Source: an uncultured Clostridia bacterium (GTDB lineage: Bacteria > Bacillota > Clostridia > Lachnospirales > CAMVHY01). From it: a stretch of 14,553 bases of DNA. The number at the start of each line of letters is the position of its first letter. Position 1 is the first letter of the stretch. The position numbers were made by a program, and so were the translations under genes. The stretch spans positions 1 to 14,553 of the forward strand of contig CAMKTI010000033.1 in NCBI GenBank assembly GCA_946415665.1. The letters are read 5' to 3'. Of this stretch, positions 7,090-14,550 are shown one piece after another. The notes below the pieces were generated by a model. That model worked only from the letters and a program-made list of their open reading frames with translations, searched no databases and had not been told where the DNA came from.

Positions 7090-7554
7090 TTGGATAAAAA
7101 TAAAAATTTTAGATGGGATAATTTTATTTTTAATTTATTAATTGCTGAAGGCGGAGGATTTTTATCGAGTCTTTTATCAGGAAATATTGGAGAGAAATAT
7201 AGTAATTTAGCGCGACCAGATTTTTCTGCGCCGGGATTTATTTTTCCGATTGTGTGGGTAATTTTATATTTTTTATTGGCGCTGTCGAATTCTTTAATTT
7301 TAAATGACAAGCAAGCAAATAAATTATATTTTATGGGTTTGTTAATAAATTTTTTGTGGCCAATATTTTTTTTCGGATTGGAATTAAGATTGTTTGCATT
7401 TTTTTGGCTTTTATTTTTGATTTTATTAAATATAATTATTGCTCGTCGGTTTTTTAAAGAGAGTTTTGTTGCGGGATTTTTGACGTTAATATATATTTTA
7501 TGGTTGATTTATGCAGGATATTTAAATTTTGGAGTTTGGTTGTTAAATAAATAA
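7090..7554 (+). CDS. tspO: TspO/MBR family membrane protein
   Basis: This 154-residue protein has five hydrophobic segments, as in TspO/MBR (bacterial relatives of the translocator protein). Family signatures are visible: a loop with RPDFSAPGFIFPIVWVILY (about residues 36-54), NFLWPIFFFGL in the middle, and the C-terminal LWLIYAGYLNFGVWLLN. TspO proteins bind porphyrins and related ligands and have been linked to tetrapyrrole handling and stress; the role here is not shown. I chose the TTG at 7090 because GGAG (7078-7081) stands eight bases before it. The GTG at 7081 overlaps that GGAG and would lack a site. The gene ends 25 bases before ligA, so the two likely form an operon. Confidence 0.85.
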   Translation: MDKNKNFRWDNFIFNLLIAEGGGFLSSLLSGNIGEKYSNLARPDFSAPGFIFPIVWVILYFLLALSNSLILNDKQANKLYFMGLLINFLWPIFFFGLELRLFAFFWLLFLILLNIIIARRFFKESFVAGFLTLIYILWLIYAGYLNFGVWLLNK

Positions 7555-7579
7555 AAATTTTGTTTTGGAGAAAAAAATT

Positions 7580-9553
7580 ATGGACGAGATGAAAAATTTA
7601 ATAGAAGAATTAAATAAAGCGGCCGAAGCATATTATAATTTTGACGATAATATTATTTCGGATTATGAATATGATAAATTGTATGATCGGCTTTTGAGTT
7701 TGGAAAAAAAGTTTAATATAGTTTTGCCGGATAGTCCAAGTCGTAAAGTTGGTTTTAAAACAGATAATAAATTTAAGAAAATAAAGCATGCGAAGAAAAT
7801 GCTTTCGTTGGATAAAACAAAAAATATTAATAAGCTAAAAGATTTTTTGGGAGATAAAATCGGATTATTATCATGGAAACTTGATGGGCTGACAATTGTT
7901 TTAGAATATGAAAACGGTTTTTTAAAAAAAATAATTACGCGTGGCAACGGAGAAATTGGTGAAGATGTCACGCATAATTTTTGCGTGTTTAAAAATTTGC
8001 CTGAGAAAATAAGTTATAAAAAAAAATTAATTTTACGTGGCGAGGCAGTTATAAGTTATAAGGATTTTAATGCGATAAATTTTGATTTAAACAATGGAGA
8101 AAAATATAAAAATCCAAGAAATTTGGCGAGCGGAATAATAAGAAATTTAAAGCCAGAAGATATTTTTTATAAAAAAGTTTGTTTTTTTGTGTTTGATTTA
8201 GTTGACGTCGAAGAAAATAATAGTGGGTTTTATAATTTTAAAGATGAAAGATTTAATTGGCTGAAAAAAATTGGATTTGAAGTAGTGAAATATAAAATTA
8301 CAGATAAAAATAAAATTGCTGATGATGTAAAAAATTTTATTGGGGAGATAAAAAAATTTAAATTTGCTGCCGACGGATTAGTTTTAACTTTTAATGACAA
8401 AAAATTTGGTGACTCGCTTGGAGTAACACAAAAATTTCCCAGAAATTCAATTGCATTTAAATGGGCGGATAAAACTATTGAAACGGAATTATTAAAAATC
8501 GAATGGAAAACATCGCGCACGGGATTAATAAATCCTGTGGCTGTTTTTAAAAAAATAAATTTGGATGGGAGCAATATAAATAAAGCGTCGTTACATAATA
8601 TAAGTTTTATAAAAAATCTTGAATTGGGAATTGGAGATAAAATAAAAGTTTATAAAGCAAATATGATTATTCCGCAGATAGCTGATAATTTAACACGAAG
8701 CAATAATTTTGAAATTCCCAAAAAATGTCCAGCGTGTAATTTTATGACTGAAATAAAAAAAATTAATGAGAGCGAATTTTTGTTTTGTAAGAATAAAAAC
8801 TGTAAAGCAAAATTAATTATGGGACTGGTGCATTTTGTAAGTCGTGACGCGGTGAATATAAATGGTTTGTCTGAGATGATTATAAAAAAACTTGTGGATA
8901 ATAATTTTTTAAGTTCGTATTTAGATATTTATGAGCTAAAAAAATTTGAGCAGGAAATAAAATTTTTTGGGATATTGGATGCTAAAGATCCAAATAAAAA
9001 TCATAAGTTATATGTTAATTTGATAAACGAAATAGAAAAATCGAAACATGTTTGTTTGTATAATTTTATTTATGCGTTGGGAATAAATAATGTTGGTTTG
9101 AGTAACGCAAAAGTTTTGTGCGATAAATTTGATTGGGATATAAAAAAAATAATTATAGCTGATAAAGATGATTTAAATAATATTTATGGATTTGGAAATA
9201 TAATTGCTGAGTCGGTTTATAATTATTTTCGAGAGAAAAAAAATTTGGATTTGATAAATCAGGCGATAAAAATTTTAGATTTTAGTGATAGCGAAAAAAA
9301 GAATAAAAGTAAAATTTTGGCTGGGATTAATTTTGTAATCACTGGGAAATTAAAAAAGTTTAAAAGCCGTAAAGTTTTAATAGATTTAATAGAATCAAAT
9401 GGTGGACATGTTTTTAATAATGTGACTCGAAAAATTAATTTTTTAATAAATAATGATATAGAATCGAAATCAAAAAAAAATTTATTGGCAAAAGAGTTTG
9501 GCATCGAAATAATTTCGGAACAAGATTTTTTGGATAAATTTAACCTGGGCTAA
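7580..9553 (+). CDS. ligA: NAD+-dependent DNA ligase LigA
   Basis: This 657-residue protein joins nicks in DNA using NAD+ during replication and repair. The Ia region (YYNFDDNIISDYEYDKLY, 18-35) and PDSPSRKVG come first. The nucleotidyl-transfer motif follows as SWKLDGLT with the adenylated Lys at residue 100, then TRGNGEIGEDVT, LRGEAV and NPRNLASG. The OB-fold part has KTSRTGLINPVAV and YKANMIIPQI. A Cys4 zinc finger uses C383, C386, C403 and C408, followed by helix-hairpin-helix repeats (YALGINNVGLSNAK) and a BRCT domain from about 580 to the end. Most LigA proteins read YKAGDVIP or similar and PKLDG. The WKLDGLT and KANMIIP forms are, from memory, those of a clostridial LigA branch. I chose the ATG at 7580, nine bases after GGAG (7567-7570), rather than the TTG at 7565. 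The gene looks intact and full length. Confidence 0.96.
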   Translation: MDEMKNLIEELNKAAEAYYNFDDNIISDYEYDKLYDRLLSLEKKFNIVLPDSPSRKVGFKTDNKFKKIKHAKKMLSLDKTKNINKLKDFLGDKIGLLSWKLDGLTIVLEYENGFLKKIITRGNGEIGEDVTHNFCVFKNLPEKISYKKKLILRGEAVISYKDFNAINFDLNNGEKYKNPRNLASGIIRNLKPEDIFYKKVCFFVFDLVDVEENNSGFYNFKDERFNWLKKIGFEVVKYKITDKNKIADDVKNFIGEIKKFKFAADGLVLTFNDKKFGDSLGVTQKFPRNSIAFKWADKTIETELLKIEWKTSRTGLINPVAVFKKINLDGSNINKASLHNISFIKNLELGIGDKIKVYKANMIIPQIADNLTRSNNFEIPKKCPACNFMTEIKKINESEFLFCKNKNCKAKLIMGLVHFVSRDAVNINGLSEMIIKKLVDNNFLSSYLDIYELKKFEQEIKFFGILDAKDPNKNHKLYVNLINEIEKSKHVCLYNFIYALGINNVGLSNAKVLCDKFDWDIKKIIIADKDDLNNIYGFGNIIAESVYNYFREKKNLDLINQAIKILDFSDSEKKNKSKILAGINFVITGKLKKFKSRKVLIDLIESNGGHVFNNVTRKINFLINNDIESKSKKNLLAKEFGIEIISEQDFLDKFNLG

Positions 9554-9593
9554 AAAAATTTTAATTGCTGCTTGAGATAGCTGAAATTTATAT

Positions 9594-9650
9594 AAAAAAA
9601 ACAGCCATATAAAATAATATCTATATGACTGTCTTTTTTTTATTTTTTTC
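9594..9650. terminator. Bidirectional terminator between ligA and the degV-like gene
   Basis: The arms ACAGCCATATA (9601-9611) and TATATGACTGT (9622-9632) pair over 11 bases with one imperfect position, around a 10-base loop. An A tract lies on the left and a T tract on the right, so it serves both converging genes. On the minus strand the imperfect position becomes a G-U pair, so the hairpin is slightly better for the degV-like gene. The T tract overlaps that gene's last codons. Confidence 0.8.
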
Positions 9651-10524
9651 TTTCTTGTCCCCAAAAAAATAACGCAACTGTTCCCGGACCAGTATGACTT
9701 CCGATTGTTGTTCCGATATCAAAAATTTTTACATTGCCATCCAATTTCTTAAATTTTTTTTCAATCATGTCAGCTAAAATTTTTGCATCTTCATAACAAT
9801 CTGAGTGAGAAATAAAACATTTTTGTGCATAACCCAAATTATTTTCTGCGTTCAATTCCATTTGTTTTAGAGTCAATTCGATAACTTTTTGCTTGCCACG
9901 AACTTTAAACCTCGGTATTAATTTTCCTTCACAATTAACATTTAATAACGGACAAATTTTGAAAACTGTGCCAAACCACCCAGATATTTTTGAAACTCTA
10001 CCTCCTTTTATAAAAAAAGTTAAATCGCTCGTAAAAAACCAATGATTAACTTTTAATTTATTTTTTTCTAGCCATTCATAAATCTCATCGATATTTTTAT
10101 TTTTATCTCGCATATCCGCCGCTTTATCAACCAATAATCCATATCCAGAAGATGCTCCCAGCGAATCAATAATTAATATTTTTCTATCCGGAAATATTTT
10201 TTCCAATTTATTTTTTGCTATAAGAGCTGAATTAAAAACTCCAGAAATTCCTGATGACAAACTAATATGCAAAATATCAAGACCGTGTTTTAAAAACGTC
10301 GAAAAATAATTTATAAACTCATCAGGATTTATTTGAGATGTTTTTGTTTCGGCTCCATTCCGCATTAAATCATAAAAATCCTTATATTTTATGCTTGCAC
10401 CAAAATCGTCTTTATATAACTTATTATCAACAAAATAATTGAAGCAGATATAATTTATTTTTCTCTCCAAAAAGTAATCTTTGCTCAAATCACTTGTTGA
10501 ACAACAACTTAAAACAAACGCCAT
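9640..10524 (-). CDS. DegV family fatty-acid-binding protein (FakB-like)
   Basis: This 294-residue protein belongs to the DegV family, whose members bind a long-chain fatty acid; some (FakB) present it to the fatty acid kinase FakA. Landmarks are KTSQINPDEF (61-70), ISLSSGISGVFNSA (87-100), DSLGASSGYGLLVDKAA (120-136), FIKGGRVSK (171-179), KVRGKQK (207-213) and the C-terminal IGSHTGPGTVALFFWG (274-289) with the conserved His and Gly residues. The length is typical. The N-terminus is CC-containing and slightly unlike the common DSTSDL form, but the fold region follows at once. The ATG at 10524 has AAGGA a few bases upstream. It lies 179 bases after the dehydrogenase gene on the same strand. 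A possible -10 box (TATAAA on the minus strand, 10554-10559) suggests it may have its own promoter. The lipid carried cannot be told, and no fakA is in the window. Confidence 0.92.
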   Translation of the reverse strand: MAFVLSCCSTSDLSKDYFLERKINYICFNYFVDNKLYKDDFGASIKYKDFYDLMRNGAETKTSQINPDEFINYFSTFLKHGLDILHISLSSGISGVFNSALIAKNKLEKIFPDRKILIIDSLGASSGYGLLVDKAADMRDKNKNIDEIYEWLEKNKLKVNHWFFTSDLTFFIKGGRVSKISGWFGTVFKICPLLNVNCEGKLIPRFKVRGKQKVIELTLKQMELNAENNLGYAQKCFISHSDCYEDAKILADMIEKKFKKLDGNVKIFDIGTTIGSHTGPGTVALFFWGQERKK

Positions 10525-10703
10525 ATTTCCTTATCACTCACTTTTATTTTACGTTTATACTAGCACAAATAATATTTTCTACATAAAAAAATTGTATTTG
10601 CATAAATCTCTCAATCCAAAAAAATATATTTCGTCAAATAAATTTCATTCGATAAAAATAAAAAAATTTGGTTTTGTTATTTATGATGTGAAAATCGCAT
10701 ATT

Positions 10704-11438
10704 TTAAATCCAACCGCCATCTAAATTTATAATTTGTCCAGTAATATATTTTGATTTATCTGATGCCAAAAAAAGGGTTAGTTCTGCAACATCATCAACA
10801 TTTCCAAAACAATCCATTGGTATCTGCGTTTTAATATTTTTTTTTTCTTCATCATCAAAAATATTATTCATTGTTGTATCAATCATCCCGCATGCAATTG
10901 CATTTATTCTTATTTTTTCAGGCGCAAGTTCTTTTGCCAATGATTTTGTAAATAAATTAACAGCACCTTTTGACGTTGAATAAATCGTTTCGCACGAGGC
11001 GCCAACTTTTCCCCAAACCGATGAAATATTTATTATTACCCCTGATTTTTTTTTTATCATCGATTGAATTGCAATATGTGAACAATTTATTACAGAATTT
11101 AAATTTACATCTAAAATATTTTTCCATTCGCTCTCTCTCATTAAATTAAACAATCCAAAATATGAAATCCCGGCATTATTTATCAAAATATCTACATCCG
11201 AAAATTTTTTTTGTATCTCATCAAACAAAAACAAACAGTTTTCATATTTCGAAACATCAGCTTGAACCGCCATTATTTTTTTTTTCGAAAACTTATTTTC
11301 AAACTCTTTTAACGTTTTCTCTAATTCAAATAAATTTTTGTGTGAATTAATACATACACGAAAATTATTTTCTAAAAATATTTTTGCTATCGCCTTGCCA
11401 ATTCCTCGCGATGACCCCGTAACCAAAACTGTTTTCAA
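10704..11438 (-). CDS. Short-chain dehydrogenase/reductase, FabG/YmfI-like
   Basis: This 244-residue protein is a classical short-chain dehydrogenase. It has the cofactor motif TGSSRGIG (7-14), NNAG (87-90), N112, and the active-site set S140, Y153 and K157 (YSTSK), and it ends with INLDGGWI. The overall pattern is FabG-like (3-oxoacyl-ACP reductase). However, the SSVWGKVGASCE stretch before the catalytic Tyr and CGMIDTTMN after it resemble YmfI-type reductases, which act on the 5-aminopentanone modification of elongation factor P in Firmicutes. I favour that subgroup but cannot prove it from one sequence. The start is a TTG at 11438 with a strong AGGAGG (11455-11450) eleven bases before it; an ATT codon would give closer spacing but is a rare start. 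The gene is divergent from the YkvI-like gene. NADPH preference is likely from the Arg in the first motif. Confidence 0.88.
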   Translation of the reverse strand: MKTVLVTGSSRGIGKAIAKIFLENNFRVCINSHKNLFELEKTLKEFENKFSKKKIMAVQADVSKYENCLFLFDEIQKKFSDVDILINNAGISYFGLFNLMRESEWKNILDVNLNSVINCSHIAIQSMIKKKSGVIINISSVWGKVGASCETIYSTSKGAVNLFTKSLAKELAPEKIRINAIACGMIDTTMNNIFDDEEKKNIKTQIPMDCFGNVDDVAELTLFLASDKSKYITGQIINLDGGWI

Positions 11439-11534
11439 AATAAAATTTGCCTCCTAAAGTTATTTTTAAAAAAATTCTCGCATATGATTTTATTAATTCA
11501 CAATCAAAATAAAAATCAAATAGGCAGGCAAAAA

Positions 11535-12539
11535 ATGCGCGACATATTAAAAATAGCAGGAATTTATACGGCTTTAATTTTGGGAGCAGGTTTTGCTTCT
11601 GGTCAAGAGATTTTATTTTTTTTTATTAGGTTCGGCACAAAAGGATTTTTAGGATTAATTTTATCTGGATTTATTTTTAGTTTTATTGGATATATTGTCT
11701 GTGATTTAGCAAACAGAAAAAAAATTTATATGTCCGACAAATTTTTAAGTTTTATCTTTCAAGATTTTTATTGCCTTGCCAAATTTATTATTAAAATTTT
11801 TTTGTTCGTCTCTTACTCAACAATGCTTTCAGCAACAGGTGCTTTTTTTCAACAACAATTTGTTTTTAAAAATATTTTTGGCGTTTTATTTATGGCGATT
11901 TTATGTTTTTTAATTTATTTTCTTGGAACAAATTTTATGGCTAAAATAAATTTTTTTCTGGCACCAATTTTATTTTTTGGCGAGGTTTTTGTTTGTGTTT
12001 ACATAATTTTTAATCGCAGTCAAAAAGTTTTTTCTATGCAAAATAATTTTTTATGGATTAAAAACGCAATTTTATATTCTGCTCATAATTTAATAACAGC
12101 AATTTGTGTTTTAGTTCCGATCATAAAAACGTTAAAAAAAAAAAAATACGCCAAAACAGGTGCAATGATTGGTGGATTTTTTATTACATTATTGGGAATG
12201 ATTGTTGGCTTAGTAATTTTTTTGAATTATAAATTCGCTATCAAAAATCAAATTCCACTTTTAGCTATCACAAAACAAATTTCACGCAAAATAAATTTGC
12301 TTTACACAATCTTATTTATTTTATCTATTTTGACAACAGCAGTAGGAGATTTTTTTGCATTATGTGAAATGTTTGGCAAAAAAAAATTAACTTGTGGGCT
12401 AATAATAAATTTGTGCGGGATAATTTTTGCACAGATTAAATTTTCCAATTTTATAAGTATTCTTTATCCGTTGTTTGGTTTTGTTGGTTTATTTGAAATA
12501 ATTTTGATTTGCTGGATATATTTAAGCAAAACGAAATAA
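11535..12539 (+). CDS. YkvI-like membrane protein (APC/LeuT-fold transporter-like)
   Basis: This 334-residue protein has about ten membrane segments and the N-terminal motif GAGFASGQE (17-25), placed as the broken first helix of LeuT-fold transporters. This motif and the length fit the YkvI family of Firmicutes, distantly related to amino-acid permeases and spore-germination permeases. The substrate is unknown. I chose the ATG at 11535, preceded by AGGCAGG (11522-11528), because the family motif then lies at the usual distance. The longer frame from 11484 would add 17 polar residues and lacks a site. A weak -10-like TATGAT is at 11483-11488. The gene is divergent from the dehydrogenase gene, with no clear terminator before the decayed IS that begins about 22 bases after its stop. 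Confidence 0.82.
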   Translation: MRDILKIAGIYTALILGAGFASGQEILFFFIRFGTKGFLGLILSGFIFSFIGYIVCDLANRKKIYMSDKFLSFIFQDFYCLAKFIIKIFLFVSYSTMLSATGAFFQQQFVFKNIFGVLFMAILCFLIYFLGTNFMAKINFFLAPILFFGEVFVCVYIIFNRSQKVFSMQNNFLWIKNAILYSAHNLITAICVLVPIIKTLKKKKYAKTGAMIGGFFITLLGMIVGLVIFLNYKFAIKNQIPLLAITKQISRKINLLYTILFILSILTTAVGDFFALCEMFGKKKLTCGLIINLCGIIFAQIKFSNFISILYPLFGFVGLFEIILICWIYLSKTK

Positions 12540-12561
12540 TTTTTAAAGGAATGATGTTATA

Positions 12562-13319
12562 GATGAAAAGTGGGGAAAAATAAGAGATTATATAAAAAAA
12601 GAAAGAAAGTGAAGAAAATGATAATAGGAAATTTTTAAACAGAGTATTTTGAATATTGAGGACAGTAGCACCATGAAGGGATTTACTGCTAGATTATGGG
12701 AAATGGTATACGCTGCATAAAAGGTTTATTTGATGGCAATGAAAAGATATGTGAAAAAAATTATCTGAGATGAAATACTAAAATGTCACAAAAAATTTGA
12801 ATAGTTAATGATAGACTCAAGTTATGTGAAACCAAATGAGCATGCAGCTTTAGGTTAAGGCAGAAATCAGGCTACATCAAAGGCAAAGGAGCTCAATTCG
12901 AAAATATACTTTAGCCATCAATGAGTGCGGTGTGCCCATAAAATTTGCTGTTACATAGGGAACACCTTCCGATTGTAAAAAAGCTATCAATTTGCTCAAA
13001 AATATCGATGCAAAATTATTATTCGCGGGCAAAGTTTATGACACTAACGAAATCTTGTCTCATATCGCTGTACAAAACATGAGATCAGTTATTTTTCCAA
13101 AGTGTAACAGACTCAAACAACGTAGTTATAAAGATTTTAAAGTTCGAAGAAAAGAGACAGCAGTCTCATCGTAAACTTTATCGCTTTAGACATATTATCG
13201 AGAATACTTTCCTGGTTTTCAAACATTGGTGCGGTATCGCCACTTGTTATACCAAAGCTCTTGACGATTTCATTGCTTCTATTTATGTTCGCTTTGTGCG
13301 TGGCTTTACTTTATCTTAA
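12562..13319 (+). pseudogene. IS5-type transposase, heavily decayed
   Basis: Three frames must be joined to recover an IS5-type transposase. Near 12620-12740 one reads DNRKFLNRVF, ILRT, AP, RDLLLDYGKWYTLHKRF with stops between them. Then come LMIDSSYVKPNEHAA (first Asp, about 12806-12850), LAINECGVPIKFAVT and GTPSDCKKAINLLKNIDAKLLFAG (12910-13030). The last parts are KVYDTNEILSHIAVQN and, after a frame change near 13160, RKLYRFRHIIENTFLVFKHW with the catalytic Glu. There are stops at several conserved Trp sites and at least three frame changes, so it is dead. No clear terminal repeats flank it; the right end seems cut at about 13319. A piece of 13170-13210 is repeated in inverted form in the next element. 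Confidence 0.75.
13170..13210 (+). repeat. 41-base inverted repeat shared by two decayed IS copies, first arm
   Basis: This stretch codes for the RKLYRFRHIIENT region of the plus-strand pseudogene. It matches the complement of 13612-13652 at 40 of 41 bases. It shows that the two facing elements are close relatives. Confidence 0.85.
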
Positions 13320-13472
13320 AAACTGTTTGATCGCTAATGGAAAATCGTTTTTATCCTGAAAGTAATTATTATTGGCGTTGATTATATTTATATTTTCCTT
13401 GAGCTGTTTGTTTTTAACTTGAATAACACTATTTAAATTCGCATTAATCCCATATTCGCTTCCATCTAAAAA
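13311..13472 (-). pseudogene. Short remnant of an unknown minus-strand gene between two IS copies
   Basis: The minus strand is open for 53 codons from just after a TGA at 13475-13473 to a TAA at 13313-13311. It reads FLDGSEYGINANLNSV, then a Lys/Asn/Gln-rich stretch and ends FPLAIKQFLR. The composition looks like real protein, with a mixed polar pattern, and no transposase motif is present. There is no start codon or ribosome binding site in front. The last codons run into the end of the plus-strand transposase pseudogene. It may be what is left of a gene that IS insertions cut on both sides, or a chance open frame. I do not recognise it. Confidence 0.3.
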
Positions 13473-13493
13473 TCATTCCAAAGTCGTCTTAGA

Positions 13494-13985
13494 TAGCGTC
13501 TACATAAATTTAAAAGAATGACAAATACATAAAGGTACAACGGAAATAAATATAAGTGATAAAAGCATCAAGAGCTTTAGCATAACGAATGATAATAAAA
13601 CAACAACGTTTAAAGTATTTTCGATAATATGTCTAAAGCGATAAAGTTTACGATTATAATCACGTTGTTCAATTCCGTTACGCTTAGGATGAATAATCGG
13701 TCTTATATTTTGTATAGCGACATAAGGCAAAATTCTGTTATTATCGTAGGCACGATCCGCAAAGACTAAACTTGCGTCGAGATTTTTGATCAAGTTAATA
13801 GCTTCTTTACAATCGACACGCGTTCCATCTGTAACGTGGTAAATCTCGACACGGCGATCCTATTTTTAGTATCTAAAATACTTTGTTTGGAAATTTCTTG
13901 TTATCATTTCCAGTTTTTCATCTCTTTCCACCCTTGCTTAATATTTCACTCTTCTCACTTTTATTTTTTTTTATTTCTTTTTACT
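13494..13985 (-). pseudogene. IS5-type transposase, N- and C-terminal ends fused by deletion
   Basis: From about 13950 down, the minus strand reads ILSKGGKR, stop, KTGNDNKKFPNKVF, stop, ILKIGSPCRDLPRYRW, which is the N-terminal domain of IS5-type transposases. At about 13820-13835 this frame meets VTDGTRVDCKEAINLIKNLD in another frame, so the catalytic centre with the first Asp is missing. The C-terminal part follows as FADRAYDNNRILPYVAIQN and RKLYRFRHIIENT with the Glu. After another frame change near 13610 it ends as RYAKALDAFITYIYFRC. The overlap of RYRW and VTDG coding text at the join suggests a deletion at a short shared sequence. Confidence 0.7.
13612..13652 (-). repeat. 41-base inverted repeat shared by two decayed IS copies, second arm
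   Basis: This is the complement of 13170-13210 with one difference. It encodes the same RKLYRFRHIIENT region of the minus-strand transposase remnant. Confidence 0.85.
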
Positions 13986-14200
13986 ATTTCTCTTTTAATT
14001 TTGTCAACACTGTCTAAGCAACAAGCTAAAAATTAATCGAACAAAATGGAGGTTGAATATAATTTAAATTGTATCGGTGGTATAAGGCATACAAAAATTT
14101 AAGCTTTTGGAAATTGTGTAAAACCAAAATTTGTATGACAATACATTGGTCACAGAAACAAGAATTTCATGGCTTTGTTTGTGTTGAGAGCCAAGAAAAA

Positions 14201-14231
14201 AAAACGGTCTGCAAAAAGATCGTTTTTTACT
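14201..14231. terminator. Terminator-like hairpin, bidirectional
   Basis: The arms AAAACGGTC (14201-14209) and GATCGTTTT (14218-14226) pair over nine bases with one G-U or A-C position around an eight-base loop. An A run lies before it and a T run continues after it. No gene that it would serve is evident directly upstream. Confidence 0.5.
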
Positions 14232-14413
14232 TTTACCTCAAAAAAAATTTTTTGGTTTTGTTTTTTGGTAGGCCAAAAATTTTTATTTTGGAAATTATTT
14301 TTTATAAAAAGATAAATTCACAAAGCCGTTTTTTATTTTCCTTATTAAATTTATTTTTCGGATTACGAATTTGGTTTAAAAAAATTTTGCTTTTAAATAA
14401 AAGAAATTTTTAG

Positions 14414-14450
14414 TTGGTTTGGCTTAAAAAAACAAACCAAGATTTTATTT
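14414..14450 (+). terminator. Terminator-like hairpin
   Basis: The arms TTGGTTTG (14414-14421) and CAAACCAA (14433-14440) are perfectly complementary over eight bases around an 11-base loop, followed by GATTTTATTT. The stem is not GC-rich and the T tract is interrupted, so it is weak. Confidence 0.4.
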
Positions 14451-14521
14451 TGTAACAAAACATAAAACAAATCAGTTACAGAAGCCGACTCAAAAAAAAA
14501 AAAAAAAAATAAAAAAAAACC

Positions 14522-14550
14522 TTTAAATGCTTTTTTTTTTTGGTTATAAT
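14522..14550 (+). promoter_or_regulatory. Candidate promoter reading out of the window
   Basis: A perfect TATAAT (14545-14550) follows a four-of-six -35 match TTTAAA (14522-14527) at a 17-base spacing. The spacer is mostly T. A gene would have to begin beyond the window end. In DNA this AT-rich, chance matches are common. Confidence 0.4.

Larger units (their letters stand above)
13491..14015 (-). mobile_element. Internally deleted IS5-type element (525 bases) with both ends
   Basis: The right end reads AGATAGCGTCTACATAA (13491-13507). The other end, read on the minus strand, is AGACAGTGTTGACAAAA (14015-13999), alike at about 12 of 17 bases. Between them the minus strand codes for the two ends of a transposase but lacks the middle, which explains the short length. 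Beyond the repeats the flanks continue the symmetry (CTT and AAG), so the exact boundary and target duplication are not resolved. The ends share the AGCGT..ACATAA pattern with the other IS type in the window. Confidence 0.65.

Noticed and set aside
6788..7310. Two minus-strand open frames opposite the end of the IS and the start of tspO
   Set aside because: They lie antisense to the recognised transposase and TspO coding text, have no family features and cross the terminator.
10481..10732. 83-residue plus-strand open frame between the degV-like and dehydrogenase genes
   Set aside because: It overlaps the start of one gene and the end of the other on the opposite strand and shows no protein features.
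12620..12780. Use of TGA as Trp (mycoplasma-type code)
   Set aside because: TGA appears at Trp sites only in decayed transposases that also carry TAG, TAA and frameshifts. Intact genes use TGG, and the GtrB-like and deubiquitinase genes end at TGA.
13836..14036. 66-residue plus-strand open frame
   Set aside because: It is antisense to the N-terminal transposase remnant of the minus-strand IS and covers that element's terminal repeat.
14069..14413. 114-residue plus-strand open frame
   Set aside because: It starts at a TTG without a well-placed ribosome site, runs through the hairpin at 14201-14226 and becomes a Phe/Lys/Leu string; no family is recognisable.
14510..14545. Terminator formed by the A9CC and T11GG tracts
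   Set aside because: The GG lies on the wrong side of the T tract for the CC to pair in a hairpin.
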